Origin: Odontesthes bonariensis
Lineage: Eukaryota > Chordata > Actinopteri > Atheriniformes > Atherinopsidae
NCBI RefSeq assembly: GCF_027942865.1
Contig: NC_134507.1
Coordinates: 36,323,711 to 36,387,710, forward strand
Direction of reading: 5' to 3'
DNA: 64,000 bases
In this document: piece after piece, positions 20,285-32,247 of the stretch
How the letters are laid out: every line of letters begins with the position of its first letter
Position numbering within the stretch: the first letter of the stretch is position 1
Program-made: the position numbers and the translations under genes
The notes under the pieces: model-generated
Database searches by the model: none
Told to the model about the DNA's origin: nothing
The model's input: the letters and a program-made list of their open reading frames with translations, nothing else

Positions 20285-20488
20285 TTATAAAATCTGACAG
20301 GTAACCAGGGAAGGAAGTCCTTTAATCCTGGAAGTATTCTCCAGGTGATAGTCGGCTGACTTCCTAACTGACCTGATCTGGCTGCTGAAGTTCAGCTCTG
20401 AGTCCATAATAACAGCCAGATTCCTGCTTGCTTTGTGCTTTTTAACATCACAGCCTGAAGCTGAGCTCAGATTTTTAACAGCTGACAA
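20285..20488 (-). pseudogene. Non-LTR RT C-terminal fragment
   Basis: The frame includes ASRNLAVIMDSELNFSSQIR and HLENTSRIKGL, the conserved segment after the RT catalytic core in Rex1/L2-like LINEs. About 70 codons survive. The sequence from 19325 to 20285 is degraded and carries no other recognised part. Confidence 0.65.
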
Positions 20489-20602
20489 TGACCTCTGTTT
20501 TATCTTTGTTTAGCTGCAGGAAGTTCTGGATCATCCGGTTGGTTATTTGTTCGAGGCTCTTTGCTGGGCCAGTTATTCCTCTGTGCCAGCAGCTGAGCAC
20601 CA

Positions 20603-21098
20603 GGGGTCCGTTTCACAAAGCAGGTTCAACCAACTCTGAGTCTATTCCTGATCTCTGAGTTGATCTACTCTGAGATAGAAAACCCTGAGTTTTCGGTTCC
20701 AGAAACGCTGATTTGAGTGAGGTTAATCAACTCTGAGTAGGTTCACCTTGAGTTTAGCACGTGCACCACAACTTTAAAAAGCCAGCATCAATGGAGCCCC
20801 GATTCGACGAGTCACCTTGGCAACGGGGAAGAGGAGGGGCTACGTTGTTCACCAACCTCGAATTGGAAATCTTAATGCGCTCATACGGCGAGTTTCAATA
20901 CGTTTTTAGAAATAAGTGCAACACCGCTGCAGCAGCAAAAGTGTAAGTTTAAATGTAGTCCTTTGCAATCCCAATAATATTACAGGGAAACTGCTTGAAT
21001 GGTAGCCCATTCATTTATTTCATTTAGGTGCAATCCCGCAGGGGAGAAGCGCACTTGGCAGCAGCTTAAGATGAAATATAAAAACATTGTTCAAACAG
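20603..21098 (+). mobile_element. Harbinger element remnant with Myb/SANT-like exons
   Basis: The left end GGGGTCCGTTTCACAAAGCA and repeated AACTCTGAGT words fit a fish Harbinger terminus. Exon 20791-20942 encodes FTNLELEILMRSYGEFQYVF and exon 21028-21098 encodes RTWQQLKMKYKNIVQT, the Myb/SANT-like DNA-binding protein of Harbinger. The two exons have good splice sites. The transposase gene and right terminus are not recognised; the 75 bp after the second exon recur inverted at 62395-62470. Confidence 0.7.
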
Positions 21099-21639
21099 GT
21101 GAGACCTCGGCATGGAGGTTCCTCATTTTGATCATGTTTTACACTGTAAAATAAATATTAAGTGGCTATTTGACTGTGCAGTTCACTTTAAGCAGCCTTA
21201 CTGGGGCACCAAAGGGAACCCGAGCATTGCACCTGTGCTTCTCATTCAGTCTGCTCAAAATCTCTGTAGACGAGGGAGGTGGAGCTTTTAACTTTACGTC
21301 CTAGGAAACTGGGATGTCAACATTCTGTGCTATCAGAACTTCTGCTGTGAAAAGGACTAATTGTGAAATGTCTCCACACAGAAACCCAGTGGGCTATTGC
21401 TCCCTCAGTCTTTGGGGATGCGTCAGCCCAAGCCATTTCTCTACACCTACACCTTCTCTACATGGCAGCCAGACACAACCCCTTCTATGCAGTGCATGCT
21501 TCAAATTGGTACAACTTTGTGCCACCACGTAACTCCGGGCACAGATTGCTGCGTGCACGGTAGCCAACCTGAAGGCTTGCTAAAAACATTGTGCTTGAAA
21601 TACTTGGCTGGATACTCCTTAATGTCTTGTAAAGTGTCC

Positions 21640-21860
21640 TTAAGCGTTGAGAAAGGCGCTTTTTTTTTTTTTTTTTTTTGTAAATTAACTGTATTTTTAT
21701 AGTCCTTGCTGGCCCCGGTTCAACTCCCGCATCGGACAGCCCTGTGCTGCGTGTCGTTCCCCCTCTCTCTGCCCCCTATTTCCACAGCACAGAAAAGCTT
21801 GTTTTAAAGTGCTTACGACATATATATATATATATTTATTTTTTTTTATGTACAACAAAG
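21640..21860. repeat. T-run, fish repeat scrap with Pol III B-box word, TA microsatellite
   Basis: A T20 run (21660-21679) is followed by GGTTCAACTCCCGCATCGGA, which contains a B-box-like GGTTCAACTCC but no A box, then a TA run at 21821-21834. It looks like a fragment of an interspersed repeat, not a tRNA gene. Confidence 0.4.
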
Positions 21861-22257
21861 ATGGAGGTAAGTCTTTTCTTTTGATCTAAGATTTAGTTTT
21901 TAAGAATTTAGCCGGAATGGCATGTTAAAGTTTAAATGGAAGATCACTTGTGTGGTGGCAGAAAGCGTTGTGTTTTCAGTTCATTGTGACACTCCAGATG
22001 TTATGCCCTTCCATATCCTGGAAAATAATTTTTTAATCCTCTTAACATACTTTCTATTGGATTTGACCTCGATAAGATGCGAGGGGTCTTCCGTTAGAAG
22101 GGGTGATTTTGTCCATGTCCTTTATGGCAAGATATTTCTCAGTGTCCATCAGCTTTAGCCTTTCCTAAGCCTGCTTCTTTCCTTTGCGGGATGTTTAGTT
22201 TTCAACTTTTGTTGCATGTTTATTACTGACAGTTGTAACCTTTGTCACCTTAAGTGC

Positions 22258-23372
22258 TCATTTCAAGTTTGTACTGGATGTTCCGTTCATACTTAGACTT
22301 TCCGTGGCTGTTGCATAACACTCGACTGTTACTTTCTCTAGCTGGGACTCCATGTTTGTGTGTGCTCGGCTTACATTGAAGCCGTGAGCAAGGTGTTTTA
22401 TTGTTATAAAGTGATGACCAAGCGCTTCGCTTGGCGTGATCCTTTTCCTTGGATTTATATGCAGCATCTGCTTGAGGAGGCTAATGAAAGCGTGAGTGTC
22501 CTTGTCCTCGGTGAGATCTTCAACTCCAAAGTGCAGTTTTGGCAGCTCATCTAGAGTCCTTATCTTATCACAAAGGCCCAGATGTGCTTTTCCCCCCGTT
22601 GTTTTAACATATTCAGCCTCCAAGAGTTCTGGGTAAGAGTAAAAAAGAGTTCTTTGTCCAGTGCTTCATTCAGAAAATCCTTGAGGCATCCCTAGCCACT
22701 GCACAATAGCTCTAATGGAACCATATGTGTTCCCAGGAAACAAGTTTTGGCCAATGAACAAGAAGGCCAAAACACAGCCAACAGACCACAAGTCAATACC
22801 TTCGTCCATTGGGAGGCCCAGGATGACTTCTGGGGCCCTGTAACCAAGAGCCTGAATGTTAGTTCCCATAACAAGTTTTGATGTATTCCTTGCCAAGCCA
22901 AAATCAATCAGCTTCACATGTAATGGTTGTGACTGATGGTTGACCAGCATTACATTGTCTGGCTTTATATCTCCGTGAACCATTTGAATTCTTTTCAGTT
23001 CCTTTAAGGCCGCCAGCATCTGCTGAGCAATAACGCTGATCTCAGACACATTCAGTGGCATGAAATCCCTTCCGTAGAGTAGGTCCAATAAGCTTTTGTC
23101 AAGCTTTTCAAAAACTAAGCAAACGTGACCCATGTATTTGAAATGTTCATGAAAGGTAACCAAGTTCTTTTCAAGATCAAGCTCTCTGACTTTTTTAAGA
23201 TTTTATGTTCTCTTCTTCCCATGTCGTGTCTGTCTCTTCTCACTATTTTGACTGCCACAACTTCTTGTGTGTGCAGATTTCTACACTTGGCCACTTTCCC
23301 ATAAACACCCTCACCCAAGAATTCGTCTGACATAACCACCGCTTTCAGTGGGCATAAACATGTTTTTCTCAA
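22258..23372 (-). pseudogene. HIPK-like protein kinase, frameshifted, intronless
   Basis: Read right to left: a glycine loop GEGVYGKV, VAVKIV with the catalytic Lys, then after a frameshift near 23163-23200 CLVFEKLDKSLLDLL, the catalytic loop HGDIKPDNVML, DFGLARNTSKLV, and YRAPEVILGLPMDEGIDLWS. Further frame changes occur near 22665 and 22625, and the C-lobe ends with LLKQMLHINPRKRITPSEAL. The HGD in place of HRD, and APEVILGLP with DLWSVGCVLA, point to the homeodomain-interacting protein kinase group, which is expanded in fish. The whole kinase lies in one exon-like block, which suggests a processed copy. A poly(T) at 21660-21679 (poly(A) on this strand) could be its tail, although other DNA lies between. 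Three frameshifts make it a pseudogene. Confidence 0.75.
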
Positions 23373-23501
23373 CGTGTTTTTTTTTTTTTTTTTTTTTTTT
23401 TAAACGGGGCATTAAATGATAAATTGAACATTCCGGTCGCCATTTCTGTTCAATGTTGTACGTCTCCAAAAAAAAAATGGATTCAGTATAATCAAATTTA
23501 A

Positions 23502-24487
23502 AGGGGCACTAGGTAGCATTTTCACCTAAATTTATAGCCTTCAGGAGTTTACCAAAGGTTAAACAAGTAAGCGAATGAAGCCTGTCTCGCTCCCAACAGG
23601 GGTCTGTATGCTGAGAATCCCATATGTAACTTCGGCAGGAGCGACCCGCTTCTGAAGTCTCGCGATGCGCGAGAAGAGTCGTTTGTGTTTACGGCACTTA
23701 GCTAGGTACTGTATGCTAGTTGTAGGCTATGTGTTCGCTTGTGTTGAAGAGCCAACACCAAGCGTTTCATATTCTGCCTTTCACAGACTGAATATGAAAC
23801 GTTCGATGTTGGCACTTCCCATTTTTGTGAAATTTCTCCAAGCGTGATCTTGTTCATCTACCATAGTGATCTGCGTTTTAGATCGTAAAGAGACAGGTGA
23901 TGATGGTGCTTTCCTGTAAGTGTCTGCTTATACAAAGGAATCACTCCACAAATACACCATGATGAGGGAAGAATCCCATTCAAAATCAGCAACAGTCCAT
24001 CCATCCATCCATCATCATCCGCTTGTCCGGGGATCGGGTCGCGGGGGCAGCAGCCTGAGCAGAGAAACCCAGACGTCCCTGTCCCCGGCCACTTCCTCCA
24101 GCAACAGTATTATAGCATATTATCTTGAGTTCTCTCTTTAGAAAATCTCTGATTATAGTATCTTACGTGGGCAGTCTACACTTGTGAATCAGATGACCTG
24201 ACTGCACTGACTAAATAACACAACGGCAGCATTCGCCCCGATGTTTAGTTAGTGGATGTGTATAATACAAACAAGCAAAACAACCAAATTATCATAGGGA
24301 AAACGGACAATGTACCTCAGAAGACATGGTCGCTGTCGTTTATCTGCCAGGTTGCACGAATAGGTCAGAGGTCTCATACATTCATTGCGCTTTGGGGGGG
24401 AGGGAGGTGGGCATTTTTACGACAGTGTAGAATTTCAGGTTGACCAGTAGAGATCGCTATACTGCCGCTAAATTACCTTGTATCCCT
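23502..24487. mobile_element. TTAA-flanked DNA element
   Basis: Ends AGGGGCACTAGGTAGCATTT and, inverted, AGGGATACAAGGTAATTTAG are imperfect terminal inverted repeats; both abut TTAA (23498-23501, 24488-24491). It contains a piece of an RTE-like tail (CCATCCATCC... GGGTCGCGGGGGCAGCAGCC, 23998-24110). No coding region is recognised. Confidence 0.6.
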
Positions 24488-24491
24488 TTAA

Positions 24492-24911
24492 AGCTGCAGT
24501 CGGCAAGTTTTCAAAATAACGAGTCTAAAGTCGGAAAATTCGAACTGATACAACTTTCAGGTCCCTCCCCCAACCTCTAACAAGCTCCGAATCGCCCCCC
24601 AAACCCCTCCCCCTCTGTGGACGAGGATTGTGCACGTGAGTTCACACCAGTGTGAGCGCACACAAGCTGGGGCAGACTCACGCTCAGCAGCGTGTGCACA
24701 AGCTGTGATTGACAGGTAGGATTCCTCCACCCTAACTTGATTGGTTAAAAACAGCCGGGAGCGCTCGGTTTTTGCAAGCATGATTACAGGCTTCAGAGGG
24801 AGCTACAGATTTCGTTATTTTTCCTAAACAGCCTATTTAATATTCTACTTCGAGAATCCCATGACAGTTCAAGCTAATATGACTAAAAAAAAGTTGCTGC
24901 CAACTTCCGCT
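24492..24911. mobile_element. TTAA-flanked MITE, directly abutting the previous one
   Basis: Ends AGCTGCAGTCGGCAAG and, inverted, AGCGGAAGTTGGCAGC. TTAA at 24488-24491 is shared with the element on the left, and TTAA at 24912-24915 is on the right. Length 420 bp, non-coding. A related terminus occurs at 37055 (AAAGCTGCAGTCTG). Confidence 0.65.
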
Positions 24912-24919
24912 TTAAATCT

Positions 24920-26390
24920 TCTCCAAAAAAAGTTCGAGAACAAACTGAAACAGGACACACAGAAATCAAAGTGACACCTCTGAGAAGGGCGTTCCTACCA
25001 ATGACGTCACCCTCTTACACACGTGTTCTGCCTCTGATCTCATTGAAAAAGAAAAAGAAGTCGAATTCGAAGGTGGATTATAAGGCACAGAGCACGCAAC
25101 TTTTCAATATCATCTCTGGTCTTAGAAAATCAAGCAGCCAAAAGCTTGGCTTTTCAAATCCTTGACAGGATCAAGAAGCTCATTTGTTACTAACAAAATG
25201 CCCCATTCCAACTTTGTGTCTATCTGTACTGTTATTCTCTTATCGGTTATCCTCGGTTATTGTAAAGATGTTTGCGCATGTTGCATGTAATTTATTAGAT
25301 ATTCGGATCAAGGGAGTAGGGTTTCAGCAGAACCACGGACAGCGCTGTTTGTTTGCGCTGTCCATAGCACTGAAAGCTGAAACTGAATAACCTCTCAGAA
25401 CGCCGCTGTGAAGCTGCTTTTAAAGACTTCCCACGTATCTGTTCTGTTAAGTACTGTGTTAAGGCACGTATTGTATGGCATATGTGGTGTAAAGTTGGCT
25501 AAGCATTTGAGTGAAGTTCTTTTGATGGGAAAACTCAGTAGTACTGAGTCTGCACTACTGTGTGGTTGTCGCTTGGGTTTGTCATTGTCACAATTCATGC
25601 AACACAACTCTTTATCAGCAGTGCATTTCTGATATCTGCTTTACAGTAGCTCTTTTGTCAGCTCAGTGAAATACTAAAAATATTGAACTAAAATACAATC
25701 ATGACTAGTATTTGTAGTCGTAAAGATCCGGCTAACTTCATTGCAATGCCAATTCATCATCACGCTTCAATTATTGTTCAGAAGACTGTTAAGTCCACTC
25801 TTAAGTAAAACCTCTCGCCTTTTATTTGTCATTACAACAATTATCACTCAAATCAGAGAACTGAGAAAATGAGTCTGTTTTCCTTAATGTTACTTCTTGA
25901 ATTTAGCTTTGAGCATCTTTATGGTCTTCACTGTTATAAAGTCTTCTATTGTTATAAAGACAAAGCCAAGTATGTCCCCGTAAACTTTGTTTTTCTCTTC
26001 ATAAAACAACGACCAGCAGGATGGTTTTATTTGGATAGCCGTATCGTATTAGTATTTCTGTCTGAATGTGACTGAAAGTGGCTTTTCTTGTACAAAAGCC
26101 ATTCAATCTGTGATCATTCTGACCGTAACATGTTAGGATGCAGGTGGCTTATCATCTCACCTATTTGGTCATGAACCTTTATTCTTTTTCTTTTCTTCTG
26201 TCTTGCTATTTTCCACCTAAAAGAGGTCTTCATTGTCCTTGTCTCCTTCCCCTGTCCCCAGGTGCCGCTTCCCTCACTTTTTACATGTTCTGAAATCAGC
26301 ATGCTTGCATCCACGTACCTGATCATCCCCAGTTGTATTCAAACTTCCAGCTTTCTATCAGTCCTTTGTGCAGTTTCCTCCTGGCTACCC
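24920..26390. other. Intergenic stretch, no gene seen
   Basis: Several short frames on both strands, none with a recognised motif or splice context. GTTATAAAG occurs repeatedly near 25930-25960 and also at 22404, without clear meaning. Confidence 0.35.
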
Positions 26391-26396
26391 AGTTTT

Positions 26397-26482
26397 GTAT
26401 TGAAATGGAATGGAATGCAATAGAATGAAATAGAATAGAATGAAATAGAATAGAATAAAATAAAATAGAATAGAATGAAATG
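26397..26482 (+). repeat. Pentanucleotide microsatellite (TAGAA/TGAAA)n
   Basis: About 17 imperfect units of GAATG/GAATA with A-rich variants. Confidence 0.85.
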
Positions 26483-26539
26483 ATATTTTATCAACACAAG
26501 AGTGAAATTCTAATGTTGTTGTTTCATTGCATGGAATTA

Positions 26540-27300
26540 TTAGCCTAGAAATCTAGACGCCCCTAGCGGCCGCAAATGGAATTTGCTCCGGGGCCAGTCT
26601 AGTCACTTGTGGTCGTTTTGCAACGTTCCAAATCAAAAGTTGATCGAGCCAATCAAATCGTGAGGAGCGGGGTCGGAGGCCGGGCTACCTAGTGACGACA
26701 GAGGTGCGACGTTTCAGTGTGTAGTTCCAGAGAGAGGTTAAAAAAAAAAAAAAGTTCAAGAGAGAGGTAAACAATGGCTGCGCCCGGCGAACAGGCTTTC
26801 CCCAGTCGATTGCGAGCATGATGTACCGGAGACAGCGGGCCGATCTTCGTTTCAGAGCTGACAAAACTCTCCGGTAAGGCATTTGAACGGTCAAATTCCG
26901 TTAACGGGACAAGAGCAGTCAAAACCGGAAGTGCGTTACTCACTGCGGCTAGCTTTTGTAGCGCTGAATTCGTGGGAACAAAATTGTAAATAGCCGGTAT
27001 TTTGTCAGATTTTCAACACCTTGGGGGTCTAAACGACTACTTTCTCGCCTGAAAATGTTTCAAATGTTGCTAAAGTTTACAGAGTTTAGAGCTTAAGAGA
27101 AATCAGCTTTCAAGGCCATAGACTACAAACCAAGTCGCGTTGACTACGTAAAACTTCTTCATCGCTCTGATTGGTTGTTGCGCCATCCTATTGCATGGCG
27201 TTGAACTTGACAGACAGCTGTATATCCCGCCCACACTGCTATCCAGCGTCACTAGACCCCTGTACAGCTTTTTGCTGTACGGGTCTGGCTTGCTAGGCTA
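26540..27300. mobile_element. hAT-like TIR element, 761 bp
   Basis: The left end TTAGCCTAGAAATCTAGACG and right end GGGTCTGGCTTGCTAGGCTA share short terminal inverted repeats. Flanking 8-mers TGGAATTA (26532-26539) and TGAAATTA (27301-27308) differ at one base, fitting an 8-bp hAT duplication. Near the right end GTACAGCTTTTTGCTGTAC forms a hairpin. The internal part (about 26925-27065) recurs at 38955-39085. Confidence 0.6.
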
Positions 27301-27309
27301 TGAAATTAT

Positions 27310-28765
27310 TGCTGTTAGCAGGAAACACCGCCCCTATCGTTCCATGTTGCAGCAAAGCTGAAGAAGCCTCTGACAGAACACACGTCACTCTTTAATTACT
27401 ATGAAGAGAGCGTGTAGCGTTGTTCTTTATGTTGAGCAGCTTTTGCAACATTCTCCTGTGCACAACCAGCTCCAGGGCAGTACCCAGCACAAAGTCAGTC
27501 TTCTTTATTAGTTAGTTCAGTTTCTTTGAGCCACTGGCTCGGACATTCAAGAGAAACTAATTGTTTCCATGCCATGTATGGGACGACCAGTTCACAGTAC
27601 TCAGCCTCTTGTCCATCACCAACACATTCCCATGACTGCAACTTTTTTTGGATTAATGAGCCCTTGACATGATTTCAACGATACATCTAGTATCGTCCCT
27701 CATCCAGGCATAAATATCTGTCCTCATCTAAATTGAGACTACATTTACCCCAAAGCAGTTTACTCATTATTTCTTCTTCATGTAAACCATGTTTCAATCA
27801 TAAAATCTTTTTCATCCACTTTTCATTCACCAAAATTAGATAAGCAGACAGTGGTAACCAAGCAGCCTGTGGAAGTGAATGAGAGGACGGCAACTCGTGC
27901 ATCTTGGTCATGCTTCTGTAACTAAGATGCCGAAGCAAACTGGAAAAGTGTTTCTCTGTCCACGTTTCTGTTTAGAGTGTAACTACTGTTCACTTTGTTG
28001 TCACTGCAGTCTGTGGCCGCCAGCATGAACTAGAAATTGACCGCTACTAGGTCTTTTTTGGATGGTTATAAACAAAAAACAGAGAGGATGTAACTTTATT
28101 CTTTCAGTTAGTGTTGTGTGTATCTTGGGCGCATGAAAGAAGTTAAACTCATGTCTTTATTGGCAAAGGTGGAACTGATTGATATTCTCACAATTCTGTA
28201 AGTGGGTGACATTCCTTCTTTATCTATTATATTTGGAATTGATATTCTTCAAAGTATATACATATATGTACTGTTTCTGTATGTTTTCAATTTAGTTCCA
28301 CAGCTCGTCCAAGGTGTCCATAAATGTGATGTGCTGAATTTGAATGAACTGGAATTTTACAGCAGTACCTTTACTTCTACGCAGGTAAAATATCAGCAAA
28401 GAAAGATACTGCAAGCAGATGGTGGTTCCAGGTTTGACTTCATGGTGACACCTCCTGACAGGAACTGCAGCTTTCAAATAATCAAAGCCTAAGCGATTAT
28501 TTTACAGTATAATAGGGACACACAAAAGAGCGTAGATATGTCAATTTTGTTTGTTTATTTCACCAGGAAGCCCAACTAAGATGTAGTTTGTGCCACAGAC
28601 TGCAGTACTAAGCGCCTCAACAGTAGGTGGCGGCAGAGTACCGCACAATCTGCTGATAAAGAGAAAGAAACTAAACTACAGTACTTTCTTGTCAGTGGTT
28701 GGATCAGGTCCTGCATTTGGCAGGGATATAGGTACTTGGCCTCTGCCAAGTGTTCAGTAGTCTTA
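27310..28765. other. Intergenic stretch, no gene seen
   Basis: One 96-codon frame on + at 28202-28492 has a hydrophobic start (IYVLFLYVFNLV) but no family resemblance and no splice or poly(A) context that persuades me. No element ends found. Confidence 0.35.
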
Positions 28766-29416
28766 AGCCCTATTCGGACGGGACTAGTTTAATGGGGGGA
28801 CCTGGGGTAAAGTAATAATAACCGGGAAATCTAGTCCCGTCCGAACGCGCCATGTCAGTAAAGATAACGGAGTATGTCGGTAAACTTTGCCGAGAATTCT
28901 ACCTCCTGTGAAACGGTCCGGAGTATCTACCATAGGTAATACTAATCCCGTGCGAATGCGACCTTCGGTAATAAGTACGGAATATGTCATCACATCCTTT
29001 TAAAGAGAGAAACAATTAGGTGTAAAATAGAAAATGACACTTAAGTTTCGTTGTGCAATCCTTTTTTTTAAACTATACTTTACATTCAGGTAAAATAAGT
29101 ATCCTGAGCAAAACTTTTGGTGAACAGTACTTTACATTAAGGTCAAAAATTAATAAATCTTCTGTTCTGTTATACTGTACAATACGTTTTGGTAATACTT
29201 ATCATTCAGGTAAACAAACAAAAAAGTCCTCTGCGTTTGTATACAATAATTTTGGAGCAGAATGCTTTACATTCAAGAAAACTCCTCCCATGTTAGATGA
29301 ATATTACAGGGATTTCTTGTCCCGTCCGAATTGGTCATTTCTTCTCCCTGGCGTCGTCTGGTTAACCAACATTACCTTACGTCCCCCCATTGAACTAGTC
29401 CCGTCCGAATAGGGCT
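28766..29416. mobile_element. Harbinger-type MITE, 651 bp
   Basis: Terminal inverted repeats of about 36 bp start AGCCCTATTCGGACGGGACT and differ at one base between ends. TTA flanks both sides (28763-28765 and 29417-29419), the TWA target of Harbinger. It is non-coding; the inner part has further copies of CCCGTCCGAA and CTTTACATT. Confidence 0.8.
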
Positions 29417-29916
29417 TTATACTTGGTCCTTTTACTGACCCATCCAAAAAAAGAGATTAAGTTTATTGCTTACTTGCTATCTAAAATGAGTTAAACTTAT
29501 TTTTATAACTGTAAGTTAAACATTAATAAAAAAATAACAAATGTTTTAAATAACTGATGAATATATAGAAGTCTTTTACATGAGTTGTACACTTAAACGC
29601 CTAAAAGTCATACTTAACATTGGGTTTTATTTTGCATCACTTATCCTAATGTAGCTTTCAGCCTGCATCACACAGCCATTTTGTTGAACTATCAGGGTAG
29701 GGATTTCTTTCATCTTCTGCAGAGCGAAGCAATGCTGGTCGGTCAGTGAATATCCAGAATCACTGTCTTATAACATGAAAAGATGGTAATTATGTTAACA
29801 ATCAAAATTGTAAGTTGTGTCCCGTAATGGCTTCTGTGTAGCACCAGAGGGCATCACAGACTCAATTGTCAAAGCTGTGTCTTCTTGCTGAGGGAGAATT
29901 AAGTCTTATTTCTTAT

Positions 29917-29918
<2 letters not shown>

Positions 29919-29983
<65 letters not shown>
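29919..29983 (+). repeat. (GT)n microsatellite
   Basis: An uninterrupted GT run of about 64 bp, followed by GAGAGAGA. Confidence 0.95.
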
Positions 29984-29990
<7 letters not shown>

Positions 29991-30239
29991 TTTTTAGACT
30001 TTGTATCATCAGCAAAGCCTTAAATGAATACCACATATTGTTAAAATCTATCAGAATGACTGATTTACTGAGTCACTAATTTCAGTCCTTGGTATTACAC
30101 TGAAATATCACCTCAAAGGATATCTGGAGAAACACACCAGTCTGTCCCATAATGGGGGGCACACATTAGCACACTCTTCCACATCCTGTGGCACTGTGGC
30201 AGGTAGACATATCCACCACACACTTGCACTGTGCACCGG

Positions 30240-31705
30240 CAGACCAGCCTGTCTGGCACCAACAATGCCCTGCCACGTTCAAAGTCCCTTTAATCCCCGT
30301 TCTTCTCCATTCTGATGCTCGGGTTGAACTTCAGCAGGTTGTCTTGTCACCTCTACATGCCTAAATGCACTGAGTTGCGACTGTGGAGGCCATTGGAGTA
30401 CAGGGAACTCATTGTTATGTTCAGGAAACCCTGAGCATCCCTGGTGCTTGAGTTCAGGTGAGTGTGCCTGGACCAGGCAGCCTGGTGACTTTAAACATTT
30501 TCAAAGTGTTTCATAGTACCAGGGGCGCGGAGCTCCGGCAGGTGCGGACTGGAGTGTAAGCCGGGGAGGGGTGCTTAAGTGTGGGTACACAGGGCCGGCT
30601 GGAGGGCCTGGAGCCTCTCGGGCTGGATGTGTGTGCGCACAGGGCACGAGAGCCTGGATGTTGGGAGAGGAGAGCAGCCGTGAAGGCAGGTGCTTATTGG
30701 AGTTCCTGTTGCCTTCCTGTCACCTGGAACCAGTCTGCCCATTCTCCTCTGACCGCTCACATCAACAAGGCGTTTTCACTGGATATTTTCTGTTTTTAGG
30801 ACCATTCTCTGTCAACTCCAGAGATGGCTGTGGGTGAAAATCCCAACAGATCAGAAATGAACACGTTCAATTTGACATATTTATAGAAGGTGCGCACGTT
30901 AATCATGTGTAAAAAGCTCATTTTGCGTAAAAATGGTAAATTTCAGTTCATTTGTTTTGAGTTTGAGACCCCCCAGTGGTCCCAGCATTGAGCCCTCAGA
31001 CAGTCCTCCACTAATAGGTCTAATTAACTTTTAACATTCACTGTGTCACAAGCTTCATGTAAACCTAGAAAAAGGGCTGCAAAGTGTTGCTTGTTGTCCA
31101 AGGATTCTATCCATGCATTCTTAGGGCAGAAATATACCTGCTTTTGATCATGGATACACGTGTTTATCCTGGCTGCCTCTTTGTTTGGAGCATCCCTTGC
31201 GCACATCCTCAACAATTAGCGCTACGCGCTCGCAAAGCTCATTTTTATGTAAAAAGGGTAAAAAAAAGGGTTTCAATTTCAGTTATTTTGTTTCATTGAG
31301 AGCCTCCACAGGGGTCTCACAATGGAACAAACTGACCCGGTAGCTGCATCGACCCAAAAAAAAAAAAAAAAAATTTAATCCGTCAGCGGAACTATAGAGG
31401 AAATGTCATTTTTCCGTTCCGCCACTAAATCGACTGCGACTGAAATGGAGACTCGTCAGGCCAGGCAGCGTTTTTCCAATCTTCTACTGCCCAGTTCCAG
31501 TGAGCCTCAGTGTCCTGCTGTCAGCTGACAGGAGCAGCACCCGGTGTGGTCTCCTGCTGCTGCTGCGCAGCTTCTTCTGCCTTCCTTGGTTGGAACGAGC
31601 GCTTATTGGAGTTCCTGTTGCCTTCCTGTCACCTGGAACCAGTCTGCCCATTCTCCTCTGACCTCTCACATCAACAAGGCATTTTCACTGGATATTTTCC
31701 ACGTG
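30240..31705. repeat. Scattered copies of one fish interspersed repeat
   Basis: GGAGTTCCTGTTGCCTTCCT through CATCAACAAGGC and CACTGGATATTTTC is present at 30699-30789 and again at 31609-31700. ACCAGCCTGTCTGGCACCAA (30244-30263) and CACCTCTACATGCCTAAATG (30349-30368) belong to the same consensus as I know it from fish genomes. The pieces are out of order, so the region is a mosaic of partial copies. Confidence 0.6.
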
Positions 31706-32247
31706 GAGTACCCCCCAAAAGATTTGTCTCAATGTTTGAATCTTTGAATGTCGGTAATTAGGCTCTAACCTCCATAGTAGACACATGTGCATGTCTATGA
31801 TAATCGCTGATAGACGCTCACTTTTCTTGTACTCCCACAGCTCGTGCACAAATCTAAACTATCGAAATGGTGCTTCTTTAGCTACTACTGACCATCATTA
31901 AGAGAAATAGCTTACAAATCAAATAGTGAGACACTGGCAACTTTTATAGTTGCGTTTCAAATATGTGCATTGAGAAACCACCTTGAACAGTGCAATTGAC
32001 AATAAACAACATTACAAAAGAGACAATGGTGAACAAACATCAAAACAGCTGCAGCTTTCTATATTTCTATAGCAGTAAAGTATACATATCTCAAAAACAT
32101 TTATATAGTCTAATATAAATACCATAATATATAATATAATATAATGACTCAGTATTATGTGTGATGGAATAACATATGTATGATATATATATATATACAT
32201 ATACATACAATATAATATAATTTCAATATAGGTATATATATATATAT
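31706..32247. other. AT-rich spacer with TA microsatellites
   Basis: Imperfect ATATAATATA repeats at 32120-32247. No gene recognised. Confidence 0.5.

Noticed and set aside
21703..21780. Possible tRNA (B-box GGTTCAACTCC)
   Set aside because: No A box or cloverleaf; it is part of a dispersed fish repeat.
28202..28492. 96-codon + frame with a hydrophobic start
   Set aside because: No homologous motif, promoter or splice context; length is within chance for this AT-rich region.
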